64,000 nucleotides of DNA, taken from NCBI GenBank assembly GCA_003212375.1, contig QCPY01000006.1, forward strand, positions 1 to 64,000, written 5' to 3'. This document shows positions 33,873-43,445 of the stretch, in pieces. The position numbers and the translations under genes are program-made. This DNA comes from Prochlorococcus sp. AG-442-N17 (lineage in GTDB: Bacteria > Cyanobacteriota > Cyanobacteriia > PCC-6307 > Cyanobiaceae). The notes under the pieces are model-generated. The model was not told the origin of the DNA. It did not search any database and was given only the letters and a program-made list of their open reading frames with translations. Position 1 is the first letter of the stretch, and every line of letters begins with the position of its first letter.

Positions 33873-33947
33873 TATTTTGAACTTTTCATAAAAAACGCAC
33901 ATATTGTTTAAGAAGAGTTAATCTATAGAGTAAATAACTATAAGATT

Positions 33948-35066
33948 TTGAACACCGGATTAGATCTAGAATATAGTTTTAATGAAATCTTAAAGGGTTT
34001 TGGCTTATCTAGTGAGGTTGCTCATATAATTTGGCTTCCTCTACCAATGTTATTAGTTTTAGTAGCAGCAGTTGTTGGCGTACTTGTAACAGTATGGTTA
34101 GAAAGAAAAATATCTGCAGCTGCTCAACAAAGAATAGGACCTGAGTATGCAGGAGCATTAGGAGTACTTCAACCAATTGCAGACGGTCTCAAATTACTTG
34201 TAAAAGAAGATATTATTCCTGCGAAAGCAGATTCAATTCTATTTACCGCAGGGCCAATATTAGTATTAGTGCCTGTTATTCTCTCCTGGTTAATCGTACC
34301 TTTTGGTCAAAACCTTCTCATAAGTAATGTTGGAATTGGTATTTTTCTATGGATTGCTTTAAGTAGTATTCAACCCATTGGTCTCCTAATGAGCGGGTAT
34401 GCCTCCAATAATAAATATTCGCTATTAGGTGGATTAAGGGCAGCTGCTCAATCAATAAGTTATGAGATACCGCTTGCTTTGTCTGTATTAGCTATTGTAT
34501 TAATGACAAATTCTCTTAGTACTGTTGATATTGTTAATCAACAAAGCGGGGCTGGGATATTAAGTTGGAATATATGGAGGCAACCCGTAGGATTTATAAT
34601 TTTTTGGATATGTGCTCTTGCTGAGTGCGAAAGGCTTCCGTTTGACCTGCCTGAAGCTGAAGAAGAACTAGTGGCAGGTTATCAAACTGAATATGCTGGA
34701 ATGAAATTTGCTTTATTTTATTTAGGCAGCTACATCAATCTAATACTATCAGCATTATTAGTATCCATCCTTTACTTAGGTGGGTGGGGGTTTCCTATTC
34801 CAGTGGAAATGATTGCTAAAATTTTCAATCTTCCAATTAATTCCCCTTTAATTCAAGTATTTACAGCTTCCATAGGAATTATCATGACAGTTCTGAAAGC
34901 ATATCTTTTGGTTTTCATTGCTATATTGTTGCGTTGGACAACTCCAAGGGTCAGAATAGATCAACTACTAGACCTAGGATGGAAGTTCCTTTTACCAATA
35001 TCCCTTGCTAATCTCCTCTTAACAGCTGGCTTAAAACTAGCATTTCCTCAATTTTTTGGTGGATAA
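33948..35066 (+). CDS. ndhA: NAD(P)H-quinone oxidoreductase subunit 1
   Basis: [45 protein letters not shown] start. Confidence 0.98.
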   Translation: MNTGLDLEYSFNEILKGFGLSSEVAHIIWLPLPMLLVLVAAVVGVLVTVWLERKISAAAQQRIGPEYAGALGVLQPIADGLKLLVKEDIIPAKADSILFTAGPILVLVPVILSWLIVPFGQNLLISNVGIGIFLWIALSSIQPIGLLMSGYASNNKYSLLGGLRAAAQSISYEIPLALSVLAIVLMTNSLSTVDIVNQQSGAGILSWNIWRQPVGFIIFWICALAECERLPFDLPEAEEELVAGYQTEYAGMKFALFYLGSYINLILSALLVSILYLGGWGFPIPVEMIAKIFNLPINSPLIQVFTASIGIIMTVLKAYLLVFIAILLRWTTPRVRIDQLLDLGWKFLLPISLANLLLTAGLKLAFPQFFGG

Positions 35067-35135
35067 TGTTTAAGTACATATACTTAAAAATTAGATTAAT
35101 CCACTAGAATATAATTATTAGGTAAATTCTTTAAA

Positions 35136-35762
35136 ATGAAAGATTTTCTTCAAAAAGTAAATAGCTATATTAAAGAAGCTTTTAGTGCTGGTAGATACTT
35201 ATATGAGGGGCTCTCAGTAACTTTTGATCATCTCCGAAGAAGACCCGTTACTGTTCAATATCCTTACGAGAAACTAATTCCTTCAGAAAGATATAGAGGA
35301 AGAATTCATTATGAATTTGATAAATGTATAGCCTGCGAAGTATGTGTGCGAGTTTGTCCAATAAATCTTCCAGTGGTTGATTGGGTTATGAACAAAGAAA
35401 CAAAAAAGAAAGAACTTAGAAATTACTCTATAGACTTTGGTGTTTGTATTTTTTGCGGAAATTGTGTTGAGTATTGCCCAACAAATTGCTTGTCTATGAC
35501 TGAAGAATATGAATTAGCTACATTTGATAGACATAATTTAAACTTTGACAATATCGCACTAGGCAGACTACCTACAAACGTAACTACTGATCCATCTGTC
35601 AAACCCTTAAGAGAACTAGGATATTTACCCAAAGGAGTTATGGACCCTCATGAAGTCTCACCTTCTGACGTTCGGGTTGGTAAACTACCCGAGGAAGTTT
35701 ATGATTGGATAAGACCTAAAGGTAATGAGCAAAAAGATCAAGCTATCAAGCCAAACAATTAA
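35136..35762 (+). CDS. ndhI: NAD(P)H-quinone oxidoreductase subunit I (2x 4Fe-4S ferredoxin)
   Basis: [16 protein letters not shown] and [18 protein letters not shown]. Confidence 0.98.
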   Translation: MKDFLQKVNSYIKEAFSAGRYLYEGLSVTFDHLRRRPVTVQYPYEKLIPSERYRGRIHYEFDKCIACEVCVRVCPINLPVVDWVMNKETKKKELRNYSIDFGVCIFCGNCVEYCPTNCLSMTEEYELATFDRHNLNFDNIALGRLPTNVTTDPSVKPLRELGYLPKGVMDPHEVSPSDVRVGKLPEEVYDWIRPKGNEQKDQAIKPNN

Positions 35763-35776
35763 ATTCTAAATAATTT

Positions 35777-36376
35777 ATGTCTTTAGCAGTAACTACACAA
35801 ATAATTTGTTTTTCAGTATTGTCACTAATCATTATAGTTGGAGCATTAGGAGTAATCTTACTTGAAAGTATTGTCTACTCAGCATTCTTACTCGGAGGAG
35901 TTTTTATGAGTGTAGCGGGCTTATATCTTCTCTTAAACGCTAGTTTTGTTGCCGCAGCTCAAGTGTTAGTTTATGTTGGTGCTGTAAATGTTCTCATAAT
36001 TTTTGCGATAATGTTAGTTAATAAGAAAGAAGATTTGAAACCAATTGATAACCTTAAGTCAAGAACAATTATATCTACATCAATATGCCTAACTCTTTTA
36101 AGCCTCTTAATTAGAGTTGATTTATCTAATATTTGGGGAATAGCAGATCCAAATATGACTGTAGGAGAGGAATCTACAATAAGAATTGGTGAGCACTTAT
36201 TTAGTGATTATTTGCTTCCATTTGAAGTAGCATCTGTTTTGCTTTTAATGGCTATGATTGGAGCTATAGTGTTAGCCAGAAGAGACGTTATGAATAAAGA
36301 TATTTCAACAGGATTACCTGTTGACCAAGAATTAATTGAGAAAACAAGGGAACCTTTGCTTATTAAAAAAAATTAA
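35777..36376 (+). CDS. ndhG: NAD(P)H-quinone oxidoreductase subunit 6
   Basis: NASFVAAAQVLVYVGAVNVLIIFAIMLV; operon position. Confidence 0.96.
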   Translation: MSLAVTTQIICFSVLSLIIIVGALGVILLESIVYSAFLLGGVFMSVAGLYLLLNASFVAAAQVLVYVGAVNVLIIFAIMLVNKKEDLKPIDNLKSRTIISTSICLTLLSLLIRVDLSNIWGIADPNMTVGEESTIRIGEHLFSDYLLPFEVASVLLLMAMIGAIVLARRDVMNKDISTGLPVDQELIEKTREPLLIKKN

Positions 36377-36377
36377 T

Positions 36378-36698
36378 ATGAATCTAGAATCGATCCCACT
36401 TCAGGCCTTTTTAATCGTTTCCTCAATATTATTTTGTATTGGTATATGGGGATTATTAAATAGCAGAAACGCAGTCAGAGTTCTAATGAGCATAGAATTA
36501 ATGCTAAATGCAGTGAATATAAATTTGATGTCTTTCTCGTCCTATATAGACAATAACCTTATTCAAGGTCAGGTTTTTACAATTTTTGTTATCACAGTTG
36601 CTGCAGCAGAAGCAGCTGTAGGTTTAGCAATATTATTATCTCTTTATAGAAATAGAGTAACTGTTGATATGGAAAGCTTTAATTTATTAAAATGGTAA
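36378..36698 (+). CDS. ndhE: NAD(P)H-quinone oxidoreductase subunit 4L
   Basis: [22 protein letters not shown]; true start is ATG at 36378 rather than the 36336 ORF start. Confidence 0.96.
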   Translation: MNLESIPLQAFLIVSSILFCIGIWGLLNSRNAVRVLMSIELMLNAVNINLMSFSSYIDNNLIQGQVFTIFVITVAAAEAAVGLAILLSLYRNRVTVDMESFNLLKW

Positions 36699-36708
36699 AA
36701 AGTATTTA

Positions 36709-37623
36709 GTGAAACTTTCATTAGTACTTATTATTTATCGTTCTAACAGCTCTGAAGCTAAAGAATCATCAGAATTTTGCAAAAATGCTCTTAAAGATAG
36801 GAATATTAACTCGAACACAATAGAAAGTGACTTTAATAAAAAAGAACTGCTAAACTACTTTAGTGATCTCCATTCATTACCTGAAGTAGTAATTGTTTTA
36901 GGCGGTGATGGCACTGTTCTAAAATCCGCGAATGCTTTAGTAGACTACGATATTCCATTACTAAGTTTTAATATTGGTGGAAATTTAGGTTTCTTAACAC
37001 AAGAAAAAGATTTTTTATTTGACTATTCATTTATCGAGATTTTAGAAAAAGAAGAGTTTGTAATTGATTTTAGAAACAGACTTCATTGTGATGTATATAG
37101 TCAAGAAGAGCATACTGAAAGAAAAATAATAAATAGTTTTGACGCTCTAAATGATTTTTATTTTAAATCTGTTGAAGAAGATATCACTCCGACTAATCAA
37201 ATTCAAATAGAAATAGATAATGAAAAAGTAAACGAATATAAAGGCGATGGTTTAATAGTTTCTTCTTCAACCGGTTCCACTGCGTACTCTATGGCAGCGG
37301 GAGGTCCAATAGTACATCCCTCAATCAATGCATTTATAATAAATCCAATATGTCCTATGAGTTTAGCTAGTAGGCCAATAATTATTCCTGATACAAGTAA
37401 AGTAATTATTAGGGCTATACAAAAAAATAAAAGAGAAATAAAACTATGGAAAGATGGATCAAAATGTATGACAATAAAGGAAAGTGATTATTGTGAAATT
37501 AATAAAATAACAAGCCCCTGCAAAATGATTAAATTTAATAAAAGTATTTCCTATTACAATACATTGATTAAAAAGCTTGCTTGGAAGGGTGATTTATCAT
37601 TAAAAAATCATTTAAGTAATTAG
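36709..37623 (+). CDS. nadK: NAD kinase
   Basis: [45 protein letters not shown] start. Confidence 0.95.
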   Translation: MKLSLVLIIYRSNSSEAKESSEFCKNALKDRNINSNTIESDFNKKELLNYFSDLHSLPEVVIVLGGDGTVLKSANALVDYDIPLLSFNIGGNLGFLTQEKDFLFDYSFIEILEKEEFVIDFRNRLHCDVYSQEEHTERKIINSFDALNDFYFKSVEEDITPTNQIQIEIDNEKVNEYKGDGLIVSSSTGSTAYSMAAGGPIVHPSINAFIINPICPMSLASRPIIIPDTSKVIIRAIQKNKREIKLWKDGSKCMTIKESDYCEINKITSPCKMIKFNKSISYYNTLIKKLAWKGDLSLKNHLSN

Positions 37624-38130
37624 ATGACATTAGAAATAGAAAGGCGATTTCTCATAAAAAATGATCAATGGAAAAATTTTGTTACTCATAAAACCCTGAT
37701 AGAGCAGGCTTATCTTTCATATGACTTGGAAGATTGGATTATAAGAATCAGATTTGAGGGTAATAAATTTAAAATTGCACTTAAAAAACATATAAAAAAT
37801 TTTACTAACTACGAATATGAATATTCAATTCCAAATCATGAAGGTGAAAAAATCATGGCTACTCTCAAAGATAAAATTAAAAAAGAAAGATTTTTTTTAG
37901 AAGTTGATAACAGAAATTGGATTGTAGATTGTTTCAAAGGCAAAAATTTTCCATTAGAAGTTGCAGAAATTGAGCTCACTGATGAAAAAGAAGAGGTTAT
38001 TCTTCCACCCTTTTTATCAAAAGAAATTACAGGTTTAAAATTTTTTACTAACCTAAGTCTGACAAAAAACCCTCTATCGAAATGGAAAAACAAAGATTTT
38101 AAAAATCTCAAGAACAATAGCTCACTCTAA
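37624..38130 (+). CDS. CYTH-domain protein (triphosphate tunnel metalloenzyme family)
   Basis: LEIERRFLI N-terminal EXEXK-type motif, VAEIELTDEKEEV. Confidence 0.85.
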   Translation: MTLEIERRFLIKNDQWKNFVTHKTLIEQAYLSYDLEDWIIRIRFEGNKFKIALKKHIKNFTNYEYEYSIPNHEGEKIMATLKDKIKKERFFLEVDNRNWIVDCFKGKNFPLEVAEIELTDEKEEVILPPFLSKEITGLKFFTNLSLTKNPLSKWKNKDFKNLKNNSSL

Positions 38131-38172
38131 CTTAAAATTTGTTTTATGATAAAAAAAATTGTTATTTATAAT

Positions 38173-38358
38173 ATGTATGGTCTTTATGATAAAGATGGGA
38201 TATTGAGATTTGTTAACTCAGATAAAGTTGCATGTTTTGATTATGCTGAACTATTTGAAATGAATTCATCTCAATTTTGCTTAATGAATTTAATAGAAAA
38301 TGCAGATAAAGACAATGATATTAATCTTGATCTGAATCTGGTAGAGAGCAACAATTAA
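38173..38358 (+). CDS. Small conserved-looking hypothetical protein (MYGLYDKDGILRFVNSDKVACFDYAELFEM...)
   Basis: ORF track 38146..38358; internal Met at 38173 is the likelier start; family not firmly identified. Confidence 0.55.
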   Translation: MYGLYDKDGILRFVNSDKVACFDYAELFEMNSSQFCLMNLIENADKDNDINLDLNLVESNN

Positions 38359-38599
38359 ATCCATCTCTACAGATTTTTCCGTGATCCATTGCCCAATTTA
38401 GTAGTGCTACTCTATTTTTTGAACCTGTTTTGGTAAACATATTACTTACATGATTATCAACGGTCCTTTTACTGATTGTAAGCTTTACAGCAATTTCCTG
38501 GTTTGTAAGCCCATCAGCTACTAAATCTATGATTTCCATCTCTCTTGATGAGAGACCCATCATATCAAGGTCGTTTATTCCTTCTTCAACCATTTGCAT
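38321..38599 (-). CDS. Stand-alone LuxR-type HTH regulator (PedR-like)
   Basis: LSSREMEIIDLVADGLTNQEIAVKLTISKRTVDNHVSNMFTKTGSKNR; no receiver domain; C-terminal CRDGFNCC. Confidence 0.83.
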   Translation of the reverse strand: MQMVEEGINDLDMMGLSSREMEIIDLVADGLTNQEIAVKLTISKRTVDNHVSNMFTKTGSKNRVALLNWAMDHGKICRDGFNCCSLPDSDQD

Positions 38600-38675
38600 T
38601 TAAACAGTTCCTTTTTTATATTAATTGAGTTTAGCAATCTCTGTAAACTTCTTAACCAAGTAGGAAAAAAAGCAA

Positions 38676-39566
38676 TTGAAATCAAAACTTCAGCAAACTT
38701 TAGAAAAAAATTCAAAAGTAATAACAGCAGAATTAATGCCGCCAAGAGGTGGGGACCCCATAAGATCTCTTAAGATAGCACAACTTCTGAAAAATAAGGT
38801 GCATGCTGTTAACATTACCGATGGAAGTAGAGCAATAATGAGAATGTGTAGTTTAGCAATGTCCAAACTATTACTGGAAAATGGGATAGAACCTATAATG
38901 CAAATTTCTTGCAGGGATCGTAATAAAATTGCTTTACAATCTGATATCCTTGGCGCAAATGCCTTGGGAATTAAAAATATTTTATGCATTACCGGAGATT
39001 CTGTAAAAGCTGGAGATCAAAAAAAAACAAAAGCTGTGCATGAATTTGAAGCAGTTAGATTATTAAGACAAATTCAAACTTTCAATCAAGGAATTGACCC
39101 CACATTTGAGCATCTTCCCGACAAAAAAACTAATATCTTTTCAGGTGCTGCAGTAGATCCTAGTTGTCGCAATCCAAAAAGTTTAAAAAGTAGAACCAGA
39201 AAGAAAAAAGAGGCTGGAGCAAATTTTTTACAAACTCAAATGATAATGGATAGAAATTATTTGATAGATTTTTGCAGAGAAATCAGTAATCCACTTGAGA
39301 TACCAGTTATTGCAGGAGTATTTCTCTTGAAATCATATAAAAATGCTCTTTTCATCAATAAGTATGTTCCTGGCGCCAATATTCCTGATAACATTTTAAA
39401 TCGTCTCAAAGAAGCAAAAGATCCTCTTCAAGAAGGCATATTAATTGCTTCTGAACAAGCCAAAGATTTTATTAATATCGCAGAGGGTATTCATATAATG
39501 GCAGTCAAAGCGGAAAACCTGATCCCAGAGATACTTGAAAAAGCTGGCCTTAATCTGGAATGTTAA
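38676..39566 (+). CDS. metF: Methylenetetrahydrofolate reductase family protein
   Basis: ITAELMPPRGGDP, ITDGSRAIMRMCSL, ILCITGD; TTG start. Confidence 0.88.
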   Translation: MKSKLQQTLEKNSKVITAELMPPRGGDPIRSLKIAQLLKNKVHAVNITDGSRAIMRMCSLAMSKLLLENGIEPIMQISCRDRNKIALQSDILGANALGIKNILCITGDSVKAGDQKKTKAVHEFEAVRLLRQIQTFNQGIDPTFEHLPDKKTNIFSGAAVDPSCRNPKSLKSRTRKKKEAGANFLQTQMIMDRNYLIDFCREISNPLEIPVIAGVFLLKSYKNALFINKYVPGANIPDNILNRLKEAKDPLQEGILIASEQAKDFINIAEGIHIMAVKAENLIPEILEKAGLNLEC

Positions 39567-40728
39567 TTAAATCAGTACCTAATAATTCTGCCATTGCTTT
39601 TTGCTGAGGAGATGGCTCAGTTAAATCTAATCTTCTTGAATCTGTTATTAACCAGTCCAAGGAAGCATCTTTCAAATCAAAATGATCTCCATTTTTTCCA
39701 ACACAATATCTACCAAATACTAATTTATCGACTAATTGAACTCCTTTACCAATCTTTGAATAATCAAAAATTATAGAGTTATCTATTGTTGCACCCTCAC
39801 AAATACAACAACTAGGCCCAATCATTGAGGGGCCAATAATTGTTGCACCATCTTCGATTCTTGTCATTCCCCCAATGTAAACTGGACCTTTTATATCAAC
39901 TTTATCCCAATTTGCAGCAACATTTAGACCTGTATAAACTCCAGGTTTAATTTCTTTTCCCGGAATTTCCACTTGCCTTACTTTACCTAGTAATACATTT
40001 CTGATAGCACTCCAGTAATCAGGAACTTTTCCAATATCTACCCACTCAAAATCCATCGGTAAAGCAAAAAATGGCAGATCCATTTCTACAAGTTTGGGGA
40101 ATAGATCAGCACCAATATCAAATTTTTCTCCTGAAGGTATATAATCAAAAATCTCTGGCTCAAAAAGATAAATTCCAGTATTAATTGAATCACTCAAAGC
40201 ATTATCCACTGTGGGTTTTTCCTGAAATGCTTTGACTCGGCCATTTTCATCAGAAACCACAACTCCATAACTAGATACCTGTTCTCGAGTTACCCTCTTT
40301 GTTATTAAACTTGCTATTGCTCCTTTTTTCTTATGCTTTTTTACGGCTTCAGTCAAATCCAAATCAACTAAAGCGTCACCACACAATACAACAAAAGTTT
40401 CATCAAAAAAGTTTTGAAAATCTTGAATTTTTTTTAATCCCCCAGCAGAACCCAAAGCATCACCAATCATTTCTCCATCTTCAATTCTTCCTTCAAAGCT
40501 ATAAGCTATCTCTACACCAAATCTTTGCCCATCTCTAAAGTAGTTTTCAATTTCCTCAGCAAGATGGGAAACATTAACCATTATTTCTCTAAAACCATGT
40601 TCTTTTAAAAGTTCCAATAAAAACTCCATTACAGGTTTTTGTAAAATCGGAATCATAGGTTTTGGAACAATATGCGTAATTGGTTGAATACGAGTTCCTT
40701 TACCTGCTGCAAGTATCATTGCCTTCAT
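39550..40728 (-). CDS. NDP-sugar pyrophosphorylase / mannose-1-phosphate guanylyltransferase-like
   Basis: MKAMILAAGKGTRIQPITHIVPKPMIPI, C-terminal left-handed beta-helix repeats. Confidence 0.9.
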   Translation of the reverse strand: MKAMILAAGKGTRIQPITHIVPKPMIPILQKPVMEFLLELLKEHGFREIMVNVSHLAEEIENYFRDGQRFGVEIAYSFEGRIEDGEMIGDALGSAGGLKKIQDFQNFFDETFVVLCGDALVDLDLTEAVKKHKKKGAIASLITKRVTREQVSSYGVVVSDENGRVKAFQEKPTVDNALSDSINTGIYLFEPEIFDYIPSGEKFDIGADLFPKLVEMDLPFFALPMDFEWVDIGKVPDYWSAIRNVLLGKVRQVEIPGKEIKPGVYTGLNVAANWDKVDIKGPVYIGGMTRIEDGATIIGPSMIGPSCCICEGATIDNSIIFDYSKIGKGVQLVDKLVFGRYCVGKNGDHFDLKDASLDWLITDSRRLDLTEPSPQQKAMAELLGTDLINIPD

Positions 40729-40777
40729 CAGCTTTTAAACCTCTTTTTACAGATTATACGTTATTGCTTTCATATCT

Positions 40778-41650
40778 TTAAGCAGCATTTGTAGGAGTAT
40801 CTGCTACTTCAAGGTTCTCTATGGGTAATTGAGCTAATTCTCCATCAGGAATAATTCTTTTAATTTGTATTGGTCCATAAAGAGAGTTTTTTTGTTTAAT
40901 TTCAATCTTATTTTCTGATGAAAGAAATAATAAAGCCCAAAATACACCAAGCCTATCTTTATCTAAATCACTTTGCACAACATTCTGCCACTTATTTACT
41001 AAATATTCAAAATCAGTCCATTGCAGTGCTTTTTCCCATCCATCAAGAAACTTACCAAGTGCTTTTGTTGTTTCAGGAAGTTTTTCACGATGTGCTAATG
41101 ATTGAACTTTAGAGATTAAAATCTTATCAGAATATTTTTTATTTCTCTTCCTTTTCATAAGCAAAAGATCTTGAGTTTCAATTATTTCAGCAATCGCCTC
41201 AAGTTGACTAACTAGTTCTCCTAATGTTGATGTGCGTTGAATAATGGGTTGAGCTACAGATCTTCTTCTTAAATATTTTTCAGGGTATTTTGGGATATCG
41301 AACCCCTGATTAATCCACTCTTGGCTATCCAGCTCAATTTCTTCTTCAAAACCTGATAGTTCTTCTTGCAAAACTTCAGATTCTAAAACTTGAGCTTTTA
41401 AATTAACTAATACAGAGGCAGCAAAAAATGCTTCGCTTGTTTCATGTAAGTCCTTTTGATATGAAATTTGATCATTTGATGAATATTTCAAATTCTGATT
41501 GAATTGCTCTAAAAAGCTGTCGATTACACTTATAACATCAATATCCCAAGGATCAAGATCTCCCCTTCCAGCAGCATCCTGAAGAAACTTTATCAATAAT
41601 CTAGGTCCTAATTGTGACCTATCAATAGATTTAGAAATAGTTACTTTAAT
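40778..41650 (-). CDS. scpA: Segregation and condensation protein A, with probable N-terminal extension beyond the ORF-track start (41596)
   Basis: LIKFLQDAAGRGDLDPWDIDVISVIDSFLEQ; in-frame upstream ...SQLGPRLLIKFLQDAAGRG with no ATG/GTG/TTG, first possible unusual start ATT at 41650. Confidence 0.8.
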   Translation of the reverse strand: MKVTISKSIDRSQLGPRLLIKFLQDAAGRGDLDPWDIDVISVIDSFLEQFNQNLKYSSNDQISYQKDLHETSEAFFAASVLVNLKAQVLESEVLQEELSGFEEEIELDSQEWINQGFDIPKYPEKYLRRRSVAQPIIQRTSTLGELVSQLEAIAEIIETQDLLLMKRKRNKKYSDKILISKVQSLAHREKLPETTKALGKFLDGWEKALQWTDFEYLVNKWQNVVQSDLDKDRLGVFWALLFLSSENKIEIKQKNSLYGPIQIKRIIPDGELAQLPIENLEVADTPTNAA

Positions 41651-41720
41651 TTATTAAATCTTTTTTTAAGATATCTGTATATCTTTTTATATGCAAAATA
41701 AAAACAGAAAATTTTATAAT

Positions 41721-43361
41721 TCAGATAGTCGGTGCTTTGAATATTTGATTTCTTTTATTTACATCAAAAATACTTGTCCTTGCAGTATTTTTCACTGCAT
41801 TTAAATCTCTGTCCACCAAATTATTAATTGAAGCCAAATAACTTTCTGTAACTAACCTTGGATATAAACCTATACCAATTATTGGTAGAAGTAAACATGC
41901 AATGATGTATATCTCTCTTGGCTCTGCATCAATTAAATTCCTATCTTCAATTAGCTTTGGATTTTCTTTACCAAAGAAAATCTCACGCAACATTGACAAT
42001 AAATAAATAGGAGTGAGGATAACTCCTATGGCAGCTAAAGCAGCCATTACTACTCTAAAAGGCAAAGTATAAACTTCATCAGTTACAAATCCAGTAAATA
42101 CCATTAATTCAGAAACAAATCCGCTCATTCCAGGCAAAGCGAGAGAAGCAAGAGAGCAGGCAGTCCACAATGCGAACATAATACGCATTTTTTGTCCCAC
42201 TCCACCCATTTCATCAAGTTTTAAAGTCTTTGTTCTGTCGTAAGTGGCCCCAACTAGAAAAAACAAACTTGCTCCAATTAATCCATGACTAACCATTTGT
42301 AACATTGCTCCACTTGTGCCTAGACTACTAAAACTTCCTATTCCAATAAGAACAAAACCCATATGACTGATTGAACTATAGGCAATTTTTCTTTTAAGAT
42401 TCCTTTGTGCGAAAGAAGTTAATGCGGCGTAAATTATATTAACCACACCTAGTACAATTAATAGTGGAGCAAATTGAGCATGCGCAATAGGTAATAATTG
42501 TGCATTAAATCTTAAAAGAGCATATCCGCCCATCTTGAGCAATATTCCAGCCAAAAGCATATGAACAGGAGCTGTAGCCTCCCCATGGGCATCTGGGAGC
42601 CAAGTATGTAATGGAACAATTGGAAGTTTTACACCAAAAGCAATTAATAGTCCTATGTAACAAAGAATTTGGAAGTTTTGGTCAAAATTTTGATTAGCTA
42701 AATGCTCAAAACCAAAATTTGGAACCTCAGTTCCGTAAAAACCCATTGCCAATCCAGCTAAAAGGATAAATATAGAACTACCAGCGGTATATATAATGAA
42801 TTTTGTCGCTGCATATTGTCTATTTTTTCCTCCCCAGATAGCTAAAAGTAAATATACAGGCAATAATTCTAATTCCCAACTTAAAAAGAATAGGAGCATA
42901 TCTTGCACTGCAAAAACAGCTATTTGCCCACCATCCATAATAAGGATTAAAAAGAAAAATAACTTTGGTTTAAACTTTACTGGCCATGCAGCTAAGACAG
43001 CTAATGCTGTTATAAAACTAGTTAACAAAATAAGAGGCATTGAAATTCCATCAGCACCTACTGACCAAGTCAGTCCTAGATTTGGAAGCCAATTTATATT
43101 TTCTTTAAGTTGTATATTTTCGTTATTGATATCAAAACCATTTATGTAGGATCCTACAGTTACCAAAAAAGTAATTAAAGCGATAACTAAAGCAAACCAT
43201 CTGACCTGTTTACCTTCTCCTTTATCGGGGATAAAAGGTATTAAGAATGCACTACCAATTGGGAAAAGAATAGATAAGGATAGCCAAGGAAAATCAGATA
43301 AATCTGCACCTAATTTTCCCATCGTATGAGATGCAAAATGTGTGAAAAAATAGCTGCTCAA
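41721..43361 (-). CDS. ndhD: NAD(P)H-quinone oxidoreductase chain 4
   Basis: [50 protein letters not shown]. Confidence 0.97.
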   Translation of the reverse strand: MSSYFFTHFASHTMGKLGADLSDFPWLSLSILFPIGSAFLIPFIPDKGEGKQVRWFALVIALITFLVTVGSYINGFDINNENIQLKENINWLPNLGLTWSVGADGISMPLILLTSFITALAVLAAWPVKFKPKLFFFLILIMDGGQIAVFAVQDMLLFFLSWELELLPVYLLLAIWGGKNRQYAATKFIIYTAGSSIFILLAGLAMGFYGTEVPNFGFEHLANQNFDQNFQILCYIGLLIAFGVKLPIVPLHTWLPDAHGEATAPVHMLLAGILLKMGGYALLRFNAQLLPIAHAQFAPLLIVLGVVNIIYAALTSFAQRNLKRKIAYSSISHMGFVLIGIGSFSSLGTSGAMLQMVSHGLIGASLFFLVGATYDRTKTLKLDEMGGVGQKMRIMFALWTACSLASLALPGMSGFVSELMVFTGFVTDEVYTLPFRVVMAALAAIGVILTPIYLLSMLREIFFGKENPKLIEDRNLIDAEPREIYIIACLLLPIIGIGLYPRLVTESYLASINNLVDRDLNAVKNTARTSIFDVNKRNQIFKAPTI

Positions 43362-43445
43362 TTGAATAAGAAATTGATCTTAAACAGAGTTTAGAATTTA
43401 TCTAGATTTTTTCATCCAAATGGCAGTGAAGACACACATTTGTAA

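Noticed and set aside
39594-40538. Antisense ORFs (60 and 79 aa) opposite the nucleotidyltransferase gene
   Set aside because: Leu/Gln-rich shadow translations; no supporting signal
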